From NCBI RefSeq assembly GCF_016862955.1, contig NZ_BONY01000030.1:1-64000 (forward strand): a DNA stretch of 64,000 nt. The letters run 5' to 3'. This document shows, in pieces, positions 27,966 to 36,846 of the stretch. Each line of letters starts with the position of its first letter. Position 1 is the first letter of the stretch. Below the pieces are notes generated by a model that saw only the letters and a program-made list of their open reading frames with translations, had not been told where the DNA came from and did not search any database. The translations under genes were made by a program, and so were the position numbers. The stretch comes from Rhizocola hellebori. Its GTDB lineage: Bacteria > Actinomycetota > Actinomycetes > Mycobacteriales > Micromonosporaceae.

Positions 27966-28868
27966 TTAGTGGGATTCGGACCAGATCACTGGACAGTAGG
28001 TGGGGTCTGCGTAGTCTGGCCTGCCGTCCGGGGTCTGCCGGACAAGCACGTCGTGGTTGTACGAGACCACGCTGCCGTCGCTCAGCTCGAAGCGCCGGTA
28101 CTGGTTGGCCCCGTCCTGGAGGTGGAACGAGATCGCGCGCCGGGGTCGGTCGCTGCGATTGGCCCCACTGCCGTGATAGGTGCGGCAGTGGTGGAAACTC
28201 ATGTGGCCCTTGGGGATAATCATCGGGATCTTACGGACGTCGGTGTTGTTGAACTCCGCGTTGCGGGCGAGCTTCTGTTCGAGGTCCTCGTTGTCGCGCT
28301 CGGCGAAGTGCTTCACCGTGGTGTCGTCGCTGCCCGTTTCCTTCCAGGCATGGCTCCCGTCGACCATGGTGATGGTTCCCATCTGCTCATCGCAGTGGTG
28401 GAACGGTATGAAGGCGGTGAGCATGTTCTCCGACGTGCACGACGACCAGTAGTGGCGGTCGAAGTGCCACGGCACGACGTTGCTCGGCTCGTTCGGTTTC
28501 GGCGGCTTGTAGATGAGCGTGGATTGGAAGATACGCATCTCGTCGGCGCGGGCCAGGCGGGCCGCGACCGCGCCGAGCACCGGCTTGCGCAGGATCCGCG
28601 CGATGGCGTCGCTCTCGTAGTGCACGTAATCGTTGTGGCGTTGGACCGCGCCGTGTGCGGGCTCCCAGTAGGCCAGCTTGGGCGGGCGCAGCGGCAGCTC
28701 GCGGTCGCGCTGCCCGGCGTAGAAACGCTCACTGGCCTCGGCGAGCTCGTCCACCTCGTCGTCGGTGAACAGCTTCCTGGTCAGGTACCAGCCGTGCTCG
28801 CTGTAGAACGCCACCTCCTCCGCGGTGGGAAGCAGCTCGCGCTCTTCCTCAGACAGCTTCTCAAGCAT
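27966..28868 (-). CDS. PhyH-type Fe(II)/2-oxoglutarate dioxygenase
   Basis: 300 residues from ATG 28868, with GGAGG five bases upstream. Double-stranded beta-helix dioxygenase of the phytanoyl-CoA dioxygenase family: His135-x-Asp137 in [11 protein letters not shown], the distal His in [11 protein letters not shown] (about residue 232) and the 2-oxoglutarate-binding Arg in [10 protein letters not shown]. It would hydroxylate, desaturate or otherwise oxidise an aliphatic position of a cluster intermediate. It overlaps the hmaS gene upstream by 8 bases. Confidence 0.87.
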   Translation of the reverse strand: MLEKLSEEERELLPTAEEVAFYSEHGWYLTRKLFTDDEVDELAEASERFYAGQRDRELPLRPPKLAYWEPAHGAVQRHNDYVHYESDAIARILRKPVLGAVAARLARADEMRIFQSTLIYKPPKPNEPSNVVPWHFDRHYWSSCTSENMLTAFIPFHHCDEQMGTITMVDGSHAWKETGSDDTTVKHFAERDNEDLEQKLARNAEFNNTDVRKIPMIIPKGHMSFHHCRTYHGSGANRSDRPRRAISFHLQDGANQYRRFELSDGSVVSYNHDVLVRQTPDGRPDYADPTYCPVIWSESH

Positions 28869-29940
28869 TGGCACCTCCGGTCGCCATGGCCAGCTCGCGC
28901 TCCTTGGCCTCGTAGAGCGCCTTGATGTTGCTGGTCCCAAATGTCAGAGCCCCGTGCCGCTCGATGAGCTCAAGGAAGAGCGTTCGGCGGATGTGCATGG
29001 ACTGGGTGAAGATCTGGTACATCTGCCCCCAGTGGTCCTGGTCGACCAGAACCGCGTGCTTGCGCAACTGGTCGATTGGTACGTCTACGCTTGACAGCCG
29101 CTGCTCAAGGGAGTCGTAGTAGCTGCCCGGGGTGCTCAGGAAGCCGACCCCGCGCTCGGTGAAGGTGCTGACCGCCTTGATGATGTCGTTGGTGCGGAAA
29201 GCTATATGCTGCACGCCCGCCCCGGCGTGCCAGCTGAGGAAGTCGTCGATCTGACCGGGACGCCGGTTGGTGTCCGGTTCGATCAGCGTGAAGGTGACAT
29301 CGCGCGATGGGCTTTGCACCACCTTGGAATCCATGCCCTGGCCGCCCACTTCGATGTACTCCTCGAAGGTCTCCTGGAAGCCGAAGACCTCCTGATAGAA
29401 CTTCGACGTACGGTTCAGGTCCCCCGACGGCACGCAGATCGCAAGGTGGTCGATGACCTGCAGCAGGCCGTCATCGCGTTCTGGTGACACGATTTCCTCG
29501 ATGCCCGGCAGCCAGAATTCCTTGTCGTTCTCCCGCTGCACCAGGCGATGGGTCACGTCGCCGAAGCCGGAGACCGACGCGGCGCTCAGGCAGCCGTGCT
29601 CCTCCAGCTCATGGGTCTGTGGCGCCGCCAGCCCGGCCGCGCCCCGGCCGACCACGTCGTCGTAGAGGGCGGCGGCATCCGAGGTGGCCATGCCGATGAC
29701 GGCAACTCCGTCGCCATGGCGGCCAACGTATTCGGTCGCCGGGTGTCCGCTCACCAGCCCGGTGGTCAGTACCAAGTTGATGTCCCCGTGTTGCAGCAGC
29801 AACGAACGCTGATCTGGCAACCCGGTCTGCGGCCCGCCTTGACCACGAATCCGGAATCCGAACGCGGTGCACATGAAGTAGGCCGTCTGACGGGCATCGC
29901 CGACGTAAAACTCTAGGTGGTCTACCCCGAGTATGTTCAT
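28861..29940 (-). CDS. hmaS: 4-hydroxymandelate synthase (HPPD family)
   Basis: 359 residues. Tandem VOC domains of the 4-hydroxyphenylpyruvate dioxygenase family. Metal ligands His165 (VIDHLAICV), His245 (VQHIAFRTND) and Glu324 (FLELIERHG) are all present, and the C-terminal helix TSNIKALYEAKERE is conserved. HPPD makes homogentisate, whereas HmaS makes 4-hydroxymandelate from the same substrate. Sequence signatures alone do not separate them for me. The presence of Hmo and HpgT genes 11 kb away on the other strand argues for HmaS. It heads the second half of the minus-strand operon, about 120 bases after the ketosynthase gene. Confidence 0.8.
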   Translation of the reverse strand: MNILGVDHLEFYVGDARQTAYFMCTAFGFRIRGQGGPQTGLPDQRSLLLQHGDINLVLTTGLVSGHPATEYVGRHGDGVAVIGMATSDAAALYDDVVGRGAAGLAAPQTHELEEHGCLSAASVSGFGDVTHRLVQRENDKEFWLPGIEEIVSPERDDGLLQVIDHLAICVPSGDLNRTSKFYQEVFGFQETFEEYIEVGGQGMDSKVVQSPSRDVTFTLIEPDTNRRPGQIDDFLSWHAGAGVQHIAFRTNDIIKAVSTFTERGVGFLSTPGSYYDSLEQRLSSVDVPIDQLRKHAVLVDQDHWGQMYQIFTQSMHIRRTLFLELIERHGALTFGTSNIKALYEAKERELAMATGGANA

Positions 29941-30059
29941 CTGAACCTACCTATTCGTCGATTCTCCGCCCTGCCGTTTTTGGGTGCAAAAAGGTAGGGA
30001 GTGATGCCCCGTTGGTTCGGCGCATAGATCAGCGCCAGTGAGCCCTGCCGTATAAAAAA

Positions 30060-31358
30060 CTAGTTAAGCATTTGAAAACTATCAATGGTCTGTTCAGTCT
30101 GATTGAAGCGATTCCGCTTGGTCGCCGGCGGGCCCACGATGAGGCTTACGTTGTGACCACCGAACCCGAACGAGTTTGATAGGGCTAGCTCGATTTTTTC
30201 GGTTCGGGCCGAACCCCGGATATGAGGCAAATCGCAGGCCGGATCCGGGTCGTCCAAATTGTGCGTTGGCGGCAGCACTCCGCGTCCGACAGCGACGATG
30301 CTGGCGGCGGCTTCGACCACCCCCGAGGCGCCGAGCATGTGCCCGGTCACCGCCTTGCTGGAACTCACCGGCGGCAGGTCCTGGCCGAAGACCTGCCGGA
30401 TGGCAAGGGTTTCCGCCGCGTCACCAAGCTTGGTGCTCGTGGCGTGGGCGTTGAGGTAACCGATGTCCCGCGGTTCTACGCCGGCGTTTCTCAGCGCTAT
30501 CTTCATAGCCTGAGCCTGGCTCTCGCCGTCGGGCCGCGGTGTTGTCGGATGATGGGCATCGGTGGTCATGCCCCAGCCGAGCAGGGTGGCGTAGGCCGCC
30601 CGGCCACGCCCGTCGGCGTGGTCGGCCCGCTCCAGCACGAACACTCCGGCCCCCTCGGCCAGCACCAAACCGTTGCGGCGCATGTCAAAGGGGCGGCTGC
30701 CCAGGGTGGGCGTGTCGGCCCAGCCCTTGGCGAGCGCACGGGTGTTGTTGAAGGTATCGGCCAGCGTGGGGAACAGCGGCGCCTCGGAACAGCCGCACAC
30801 CACCACATCGGCGTCGCCCGCACGCAGGATCCGGATCCCCTCGGCGATCGACTGGGCGCCGGCCGCGCACGCCGTGCCGATCGAGGAGCTGTACCCGCGA
30901 AGGTTGTGTTTGATGGCCACCCGCGCGGCGCCCATGTTGGGCAGCATGCCGGGCAACAGGTACGGGCTCACGCCCATGCGGCCCTTCTGCGTGCGCAGCA
31001 CCACCTGTGCCTCCAGCGACGCCAGCCCGCCGGTGCCGGAGACGACGCTGGCCGCCCTATACGGGTCGACATCACGCCCCACCACGAGATCCGCGTCGGC
31101 CATAGCATCTGCCGCGGCGACGAGCGCCATGACGATGTAGCGATCGATGGTGCGCGCCTCCGGGCCGGGCATGACACTTGCCGGGTCAATGGGTTCAGAA
31201 GCGCCCATAACCTCGAGCGAGCCGTATGCCGGGTGGCCTTCGGGTGGAGTCACGAGCCCGGATTTCCCACTGCACAGCGCTTCAAACACCTCGTCCAGGT
31301 GACGCCCGACCGGCGTCACCAAGCCGATCCCGGTGACGACAATCTCCTCGCCGGTCAT
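30060..31358 (-). CDS. Beta-ketoacyl-ACP synthase (FabF/KSalpha type)
   Basis: 432 residues from ATG 31358, which overlaps the ligase stop (ATGA); the much longer frame is a shadow. Full thiolase-fold ketosynthase: VVTGIGLVTPVGRHLDEV at the start, active Cys164 in SIGTACAAGAQ, the two His in NAHATSTKLGD and KAVTGHMLGASG, and SNSFGFGGHN at the end. It would condense malonyl-ACP with an acyl starter. It is one of two complete KS genes in the operon, with neither KR nor DH nearby. It closes the first half of the operon. Confidence 0.92.
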   Translation of the reverse strand: MTGEEIVVTGIGLVTPVGRHLDEVFEALCSGKSGLVTPPEGHPAYGSLEVMGASEPIDPASVMPGPEARTIDRYIVMALVAAADAMADADLVVGRDVDPYRAASVVSGTGGLASLEAQVVLRTQKGRMGVSPYLLPGMLPNMGAARVAIKHNLRGYSSSIGTACAAGAQSIAEGIRILRAGDADVVVCGCSEAPLFPTLADTFNNTRALAKGWADTPTLGSRPFDMRRNGLVLAEGAGVFVLERADHADGRGRAAYATLLGWGMTTDAHHPTTPRPDGESQAQAMKIALRNAGVEPRDIGYLNAHATSTKLGDAAETLAIRQVFGQDLPPVSSSKAVTGHMLGASGVVEAAASIVAVGRGVLPPTHNLDDPDPACDLPHIRGSARTEKIELALSNSFGFGGHNVSLIVGPPATKRNRFNQTEQTIDSFQMLN

Positions 31359-32941
31359 GCCGCCACCCCCGCCAAGTGGCGTTGCCGCATCAGGAACTTG
31401 CGCACCTTGCCGGTGGGCCCGGTGACGATGTCGTCGTCGGTGACCGTCACCACCTGCCGCAGCGTGGCCGCGACATGCTCGTCGAGCGAGTCGCGCACCG
31501 CCGCGAACCGGTCCGCCTCCGGATCGGCGTCGTCGGCCAGCAGCAGCAGGACATCGCTGATGACCTGACCGTCGACGGTGATGGCCACCACGGTGCAGTC
31601 GCGAATGTCGGGGTTGCGGGCCAGGATCCGCTCCTCGGACATCGAGGTGTAAAGGAAGTGACCGTTTCCGAGGTCGACCGAGTCCACCGCGCGATCCATG
31701 TGGTAGTAGTAGCCCTCTTCGTCGCGGTACATGAGGTCGCCGGTCAGGTAGTAGCCGGCGAAACGGGTGCGGTAGGTCTGCACCGAGTCGTTCCAGTAGC
31801 CCAGCGCGAGCGTGGGCGACTTGAGCCCGAGGTGCCCGACGACCCCGACCGGAAGCTCGTCGCCGGTCTGCATGTCCAGGATGCGCACATCGGCGAAGAC
31901 GTGTGGCTTGCCGACACACCGGCCGTAGCGGCTGGTGTCCGACCGGTGTCCAATGTGGAATGCCGAGTGACCCATCTCGGTGGAGCCGATGCCGTCGTAG
32001 AACGTCGATCCCGGCACGGTCACCCGGCCCTGCGGGGTCACCGTCACGTGGCTGCCGACCGCCACCAGGCGGCGGATGTGCGCCTCATGCGCGCAATCGC
32101 CGGTGTTGAACCAGATCGCCACCGACGACATGTCCCGTTTGGTCAGGTCGTAGCGTGCCATTTCGGCCCAGGTCACCGCGAAACCGAAGACACCGGTGGG
32201 TTTCCAGCTTTCGATGGCATCGATAATCTTGCTGGCATCGTCCTGGGTGGACAGGAACAGCAGCTCTGCCCGGTTACACAGCGCCTGGTTGACGGTGAGG
32301 ATGCCCGCCGTGTGCGGTGCGGGCAGGGCGCTGAGCACCCGCTCGGTGCCCTGTGCCCTGGGTCCGGAAAGGCGGATCCGGCGGGTCGCGGCGAACAGGC
32401 TGCCGTGGGAGTGCACGACTGCCGTCGGCATTCTCGTGGTACCCGACGAATGGGTTATGGCTATTGGGTCTTCCTGGTGGTGGCGGTAGGGCCTGGGCGC
32501 TGCGGAAGGGTCACCCGCGCCAAGGGACGCGGCATCCCAGTCGCTGCCGGAAAGGCGGTGCACCGGATCGGTGATCACTGCGGTGGCGCGCAGCTTCTCC
32601 ACATAGAGCACCGCGATGTCCAGTGGCATGTTCGGGTTCATCAATGCCGGGATGGCCCCGAGGCGGCACAGCGCCATGAAGTTGAGGAAGCAGTCGGCGG
32701 CCGAGCTGACGTAGACCGCCACCGGATCGCGTTGCTTGACTCCCAACGCCAGCAGCGATGTCACGCGGGCGTTGACCCGCTCATCGAGCTGGCCCAGCGT
32801 GAGCAGGGTGCCGATGCCATCGACGTCGGTGTCGAATTCGATTCCGGGCCCACTCGGGTCGGCGCCGTGCTCGAGCAGCCGGGTCACCACATTGGCCGCC
32901 CCCAGCTCGGGGTCGGCGGCCAGGATGGCTCGAAGGTTCAT
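31355..32941 (-). CDS. Adenylate-forming ligase of the KS/ACP operon
   Basis: 528 residues. Class I AMP-binding enzyme: AITHSSGTTRMPTAVVHSH P-loop, DGIGSTEMGHSAFHIG, YYLTGDLMYRDEEGYYYH and TGPTGKVRKFLMRQ with the terminal Lys. Position between a ketosynthase and the KS/ACP genes, with 4-base overlaps on both sides, suggests that it loads an acid onto one of the ACPs. The acid may be aromatic (benzoate or hydroxyphenylacetate type), but this is inference. Confidence 0.85.
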   Translation of the reverse strand: MNLRAILAADPELGAANVVTRLLEHGADPSGPGIEFDTDVDGIGTLLTLGQLDERVNARVTSLLALGVKQRDPVAVYVSSAADCFLNFMALCRLGAIPALMNPNMPLDIAVLYVEKLRATAVITDPVHRLSGSDWDAASLGAGDPSAAPRPYRHHQEDPIAITHSSGTTRMPTAVVHSHGSLFAATRRIRLSGPRAQGTERVLSALPAPHTAGILTVNQALCNRAELLFLSTQDDASKIIDAIESWKPTGVFGFAVTWAEMARYDLTKRDMSSVAIWFNTGDCAHEAHIRRLVAVGSHVTVTPQGRVTVPGSTFYDGIGSTEMGHSAFHIGHRSDTSRYGRCVGKPHVFADVRILDMQTGDELPVGVVGHLGLKSPTLALGYWNDSVQTYRTRFAGYYLTGDLMYRDEEGYYYHMDRAVDSVDLGNGHFLYTSMSEERILARNPDIRDCTVVAITVDGQVISDVLLLLADDADPEADRFAAVRDSLDEHVAATLRQVVTVTDDDIVTGPTGKVRKFLMRQRHLAGVAA

Positions 32942-33414
32942 ACCGCTCCTTTCACCAGCACCGCGCGAGCGGTGTCACGCTCGCCTACGGATGTCGCCTG
33001 TTCCACAGAAATGATCAGTGCCTGATGCGCGTCGCCATCAAGGAAGAGAAGGTCGGCCACAGCCAAGCCCTCGGCAAGGTCCGGCTCGGCGGGGCTCAAG
33101 CAGACCACCGGGCCGCGCAGGTCCCACTTGGCCGCGATGTAGCCGGCGATCGCGTTGGGAACGGCTTGGAAGAACAGCAGCGGGCCGGGACGGATGCCGC
33201 CGTCCACGGCCCGCGCGGTCGCCTGCGCCGTGGCGAGATCGCCGGTGGAGCTGACGATGATGACGGCCGTCTCCGCGATCGGCTCGGCCGATTGCAGGCA
33301 GCGCCGGGCCACCTCGGCGGCCAGCGGGCTGAACGTGGACTCCACGAAACCCGCTACGGCCGGCAAGGTGTCCCCTTCGGAGGTGGGCCAGCGTCCCTCG
33401 GCGAGCGTGATCAC
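32938..33414 (-). CDS. Truncated ketosynthase-like protein
   Basis: 158 residues, GTG start overlapping the KS stop. It keeps the part of the N-terminal thiolase half around PNAIAGYIAAKWDLRGPVVC and ADLLFLDGDAHQALIISVEQ, but has no active Cys and no catalytic His. Similar stand-alone fragments, named KS chain-length-factor-like or KS N-terminal-like, occur in aryl polyene and coronafacic-acid type clusters. It is probably a non-catalytic partner of a ketosynthase rather than a decayed gene, since it is coupled on both sides and keeps an open frame. Confidence 0.72.
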   Translation of the reverse strand: MITLAEGRWPTSEGDTLPAVAGFVESTFSPLAAEVARRCLQSAEPIAETAVIIVSSTGDLATAQATARAVDGGIRPGPLLFFQAVPNAIAGYIAAKWDLRGPVVCLSPAEPDLAEGLAVADLLFLDGDAHQALIISVEQATSVGERDTARAVLVKGAV

Positions 33415-34442
33415 GGCGCACCCACGATCAGGGCGGTGTTCGCGCCGCCGAAGGCGGAGTTGAGCGAGAGCGCATAGCGCGGCTTGGCTGGCAGCGGCTC
33501 GTCGACGATGAGGTTCACCGCACAGCCCGGGTCGGGCTCCAGGAACCCGGCGGTGGGCGGCAGCTGACCCTCACCCATCGCCAGCACCGTGGCGATCAGC
33601 TCGACCAGCGCCGAGGCTTCCAGCGACTGCCCGTGCAAGGACTTGGTGGAGCTGACCGGGGCCGCGCCGGCCCGGCTCAGCTGCAGCGCGTTCGCCTCGG
33701 CCGCATCGCTTTGCGGCGAGCCTGAGCCGTGGGCGTTGACATATCCCAGCTCGGCCGGGCCTATACCGGCTCGGCGCAGCGCGGACGAGATGGCTCTAGC
33801 CAAACCCGAGCCGTCTGGGCGAGGTTGCACTACGTGATAGGCGTCCCCGGCGCGGCCCCAGCCCCTGATCCAGCCCAGGGGTTCGCGTGTGGTCGTGCTG
33901 CCTGCCTCCAGCACGATCGCGGCCACGCCGTCACCGAGCAGGATTCCCTTGCGCCCGAGACTGAACGGGCGCACCGCCTCATCCACGGCCAGCGCCCGGC
34001 CGGCGTCGAAGAGGGCGAATTGGTCCGGCTCGACCAGATATCCGGCAGCGACCACCGCGCGGGAGACGAACCCGTGCGCGATCGACGCCGCCGCATCGGC
34101 CATCGCCTGGGAAGCCGCCACACACGCGCTGGTATAGGTGCGTGCCTGGGGGAAAAGCCGGCCCGCGAAGTGATCCCGCGCCGGCTCGCCATGAATGGCC
34201 AGGTGCAGATTTTCCGGCGGCTCGCCGTCGCACGCTTCGGCGATGACTTCGGTCAGCAGCGATCGCAACGATGGCGCGCCCGGCATGGTCGCCGCGACAC
34301 CGACCCGGCGCGCGCTCACATCGAAGCGCGACACCGGGCCGAAAGCGGGCTTACCGGAAAGAACCCCCTGCAACAGGGCTTCGCAGCCGTGGCCATAGGC
34401 GCTGGCCACCGCCATCGAGGTGATCGCCACTGACTCAGCCAC
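33411..34442 (-). CDS. Short ketosynthase
   Basis: 343 residues, GTG start overlapping the ACP stop. Active Cys107 in YTSACVAASQAM, His in VNAHGSGSPQSDA and a second in SSTKSLHGQSLEAS are present, and it ends NSAFGGANTALIV. It is about 70-80 residues shorter than typical FabF, with shortened loops before the active Cys. It keeps the catalytic triad and is thus not a chain-length factor. It may pair with the truncated KS protein encoded next to it. Confidence 0.85.
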   Translation of the reverse strand: MAESVAITSMAVASAYGHGCEALLQGVLSGKPAFGPVSRFDVSARRVGVAATMPGAPSLRSLLTEVIAEACDGEPPENLHLAIHGEPARDHFAGRLFPQARTYTSACVAASQAMADAAASIAHGFVSRAVVAAGYLVEPDQFALFDAGRALAVDEAVRPFSLGRKGILLGDGVAAIVLEAGSTTTREPLGWIRGWGRAGDAYHVVQPRPDGSGLARAISSALRRAGIGPAELGYVNAHGSGSPQSDAAEANALQLSRAGAAPVSSTKSLHGQSLEASALVELIATVLAMGEGQLPPTAGFLEPDPGCAVNLIVDEPLPAKPRYALSLNSAFGGANTALIVGAP

Positions 34443-34653
34443 CGGTGAGCACCTTGTTCAGCACCGCCAACGAACCGTCCACAGTGGACATTTCGGCGAG
34501 GGAGTCGTCATCGAGGTCGAGCACCACGCCATGGCGCTGCTCCACCTGGTGGATAAGCCAGGCCAGCTCGAGGGAGTCGATGCGCTCGCGGACCTGGTCG
34601 GCCGTGCGGTCGCCATAGGTCGCCAGCATCGCGATCACCTCTTCGCGTGTCAT
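34435..34653 (-). CDS. Acyl carrier protein 2
   Basis: 72 residues. Small acidic helical protein with the phosphopantetheine site Ser27 in RIDSLELAWLIHQVE. It lacks the usual Gly before Asp (RIDSLE rather than GxDSL). Start ATG shares a base with the TAA of the preceding ACP gene, and its stop overlaps the GTG of the short KS. It should carry the growing chain or starter unit for the KS enzymes. Confidence 0.87.
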   Translation of the reverse strand: MTREEVIAMLATYGDRTADQVRERIDSLELAWLIHQVEQRHGVVLDLDDDSLAEMSTVDGSLAVLNKVLTGG

Positions 34654-34901
34654 TACGCAGCCGACCGCGCAAGGATGGCGTCAGCGAACTCACCCACGGT
34701 CATGCCGGCCATCTCCTCAGCTTCCTCATCGGCGAACTTCACCCCGAACTCGTCCTCCACACGGACCGCAAGCTCTGCCACGGCAAGGGATTCGAGGTCG
34801 ATGCCGGCGCTGCCCAGCGGGGTGTCGGCATCGACGTCGTCGACCGGATAGTTCATGGCCGCGATCGCTTCAATGACGAACTGGCGCACATCGGTCCTCA
34901 T
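34653..34901 (-). CDS. Acyl carrier protein 1
   Basis: 82 residues from ATG 34901, preceded by GGAAG at eight bases; an upstream GTG at 34910 is too close to that site. The phosphopantetheine serine is Ser38 in GIDLESLAVAELAVRVE. First gene of the minus-strand operon; its promoter must lie in the ~20 bases before the divergent PPTase gene or inside that gene. It should be converted to holo form by the neighbouring PPTase. Confidence 0.88.
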   Translation of the reverse strand: MRTDVRQFVIEAIAAMNYPVDDVDADTPLGSAGIDLESLAVAELAVRVEDEFGVKFADEEAEEMAGMTVGEFADAILARSAA

Positions 34902-34918
34902 CTGGTGCACTTCCTTTC

Positions 34919-35482
34919 ATGGGGTGGGACTGCATCACGGTGCTGTGCAGCAGCGAGCCGGGCGACCAGCGGGCGCTGGCCCGCCGGCTGATCGTCGAGG
35001 CCGCCGCGGAGCTGGGGGTGCGGGCGCAGGTGCGCAGCGAGGCCTCCGGCCAGCCGGTGATCTCCGGCTCGCCGCGCCCGCTGCACGTCTCCATCACGCA
35101 CACCCGCGGTCTGGTCGCCGTCGCGGTGACCGGCCTGGGGGCGGTGGGCCTCGACGCGGAACCGCTGCGCCAGCTCGACGCGATTCCCTTGGCCGCCAAG
35201 TGGTTCAACGCCGCCGAGGTGCGATGGCTGGGCGAGGTCGAGCCCGGCGCCCGCTCCACCGGCTTCCTGCAGCTGTGGGTGCGCAAGGAGGCCGTGGGCA
35301 AGGCGCTGGGCCACGGGCTGCGCCGGCACGGGCTGCGCCGCGAAGTGCCACTGCCGCAGGAGCCGGAGCGGATGGCGCCCGTGCCAGGGCTCGAGCCGCT
35401 CGCGGTCACCGCACAGCTGTGGCAGGGCGGGCATCTGCTCGGCATAGCCTGTGCGATCCAGGCCCCCATCCTGCTGCGCTGA
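34919..35482 (+). CDS. 4'-phosphopantetheinyl transferase, short Sfp-like
   Basis: 187 residues. GLDAEPL supplies the Mg-binding Asp79 and Glu81, and WVRKEAVGKALG (residues 120-131) is the WxxKEAxxKA signature with SITHT upstream. It transfers phosphopantetheine from CoA to the Ser of ACPs. It is shorter than Sfp (about 225 residues). Divergent from the ACP genes, which are its probable targets. Confidence 0.88.
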   Translation: MGWDCITVLCSSEPGDQRALARRLIVEAAAELGVRAQVRSEASGQPVISGSPRPLHVSITHTRGLVAVAVTGLGAVGLDAEPLRQLDAIPLAAKWFNAAEVRWLGEVEPGARSTGFLQLWVRKEAVGKALGHGLRRHGLRREVPLPQEPERMAPVPGLEPLAVTAQLWQGGHLLGIACAIQAPILLR

Positions 35483-35490
35483 CTGAAGCT

Positions 35491-36846
35491 TCATTTCGCG
35501 GTCTTCAACACGGATTGGGCGCGGACCAGCTTTCCGGTGGCTGTTCGCGGAAGCTGCTCCACGAAGTGGATCACTTTAGGCCGTTTGTAGGCCGCAAGCC
35601 GTTGTGCCAAAGCGGCTTCCACCTCACCGGCCTGGTCGGGGTCGGGCACCACGGCGTAGGCCTCTATTCCGCCGTCGTAGACAACGACCGCGGCCTGCAC
35701 CCCGGGCAACGCGGCGAGCGTGTGTTCCACCTCGGTCAGGTCCACCTTGAGGCCACCGACCGAAACCTGTGAGTCGAGCCGGCCGTGCACGGTGACCAAT
35801 CCGGTTTGCGGCGAGACCGTTCCCGCATCCTTGGTACGAAGCCAGCCGTCGACCCAGCGCGTTGGGTCGGTCAGCCCGATGTAGGGCGACTCCGGCATGG
35901 CGATGAGCAGCTCGCCTTCGTCCTCGCGCACGGTGATCCCGGGCGCGGGCATGATCGAAGGCCGGTTCTCGCCGAACAAATCGGTGCCGATTACGCCGAC
36001 CTCGGTCATCCCGTACATGTTGCCCAGCGGCACCCGATAGCGATCGGTGAACCGCTGGTACACCTCGGCTCGCACCAGCTCGCCGCCGGTAGTCATCCGC
36101 TTGAGCTGGGGCAGCGCGGGTGGGTTTTCCACCGAGGCGAGCAGCTCGATGTGGAAGGGCACCCCGATGATGCTCGTGGGCTTGTCGCTGGCGGCGATCA
36201 GCTTGAGGATCGAGTCGACGGTCAGCCGCTCCGGGATGGCCAGCTCAACCCCCGCGTGCAGGCAGTAGAGCAGCCCGCCGACCAGACCCAGCACGTGCAC
36301 CACCGAGGCGAGAAGCACCACCCTCTCGCCGGGTTTGGGCACGCCATCGATCTTGGTGTAACGCTCGATCTCCTCGATGAGGCTCTGTGCCGTCCGCGCG
36401 ATCACTTTCGATGGCCCCGTCGAGCCGGAACTGAGCTGCACCACCGCGTGCGCGGTGGCCGCGGGGCTGCCTTCGCGCGCCTCGGCCACATCTGTCACCT
36501 GGTAGAAGGCCCTAAGCCCGCCCGGGATAGTGCCTTGCGCCGAGACCACGACCTGAGGATCGAGCCGCTCCAGAGCGCGGTCCACCTCGTAGGCGGTCAG
36601 ACGATGGTCCAAAAGCGACACTTGCGCGCCAATTCGCCACGCCGCCAACAGATTGGCGACGTAGGCAAGCGACGGCGGGAGCCGCAGCGCCACCGAGCCG
36701 CCCGCTTTGAGGCCGAGCGACTCCAGCACCACCTGGCGCTGGGCGACTTCTTCCCGCAAAAGGGCACAGCTGATGGGCTCTCCAACGTTCAAGGAAATTT
36801 CACTGTCAGAGCCAGACAGTAACATCCCGTCGATCCACGCGCTCAT
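35491..36846 (-). CDS. Second adenylate-forming ligase of the cluster
   Basis: 451 residues from ATG 36846, chosen because AGGA lies at proper distance (GGCAGGATCACC before ATG); a frame extending to 37050 would run through AT-rich promoter-like DNA. P-loop VQLSSGSTGPSKVIA, YGMTEVGVIG, WLRTKDAG, GRLDSQVSVGGLKVDLTEVE and PRTATGKLVRAQ. The enzyme resembles AMP ligases and stand-alone adenylation proteins. It converges on the PPTase gene with an 8-base gap. A natural substrate would be hydroxyphenylglycine or an aryl acid of the cluster, but this is not shown. Confidence 0.83.
   Translation of the reverse strand: MSAWIDGMLLSGSDSEISLNVGEPISCALLREEVAQRQVVLESLGLKAGGSVALRLPPSLAYVANLLAAWRIGAQVSLLDHRLTAYEVDRALERLDPQVVVSAQGTIPGGLRAFYQVTDVAEAREGSPAATAHAVVQLSSGSTGPSKVIARTAQSLIEEIERYTKIDGVPKPGERVVLLASVVHVLGLVGGLLYCLHAGVELAIPERLTVDSILKLIAASDKPTSIIGVPFHIELLASVENPPALPQLKRMTTGGELVRAEVYQRFTDRYRVPLGNMYGMTEVGVIGTDLFGENRPSIMPAPGITVREDEGELLIAMPESPYIGLTDPTRWVDGWLRTKDAGTVSPQTGLVTVHGRLDSQVSVGGLKVDLTEVEHTLAALPGVQAAVVVYDGGIEAYAVVPDPDQAGEVEAALAQRLAAYKRPKVIHFVEQLPRTATGKLVRAQSVLKTAK

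Noticed and set aside
31359-31919. N-terminal extension of the ketosynthase frame
   Set aside because: It overlaps the ligase gene in another frame and is Arg/Pro-rich; the KS fold starts at the ATG at 31358.
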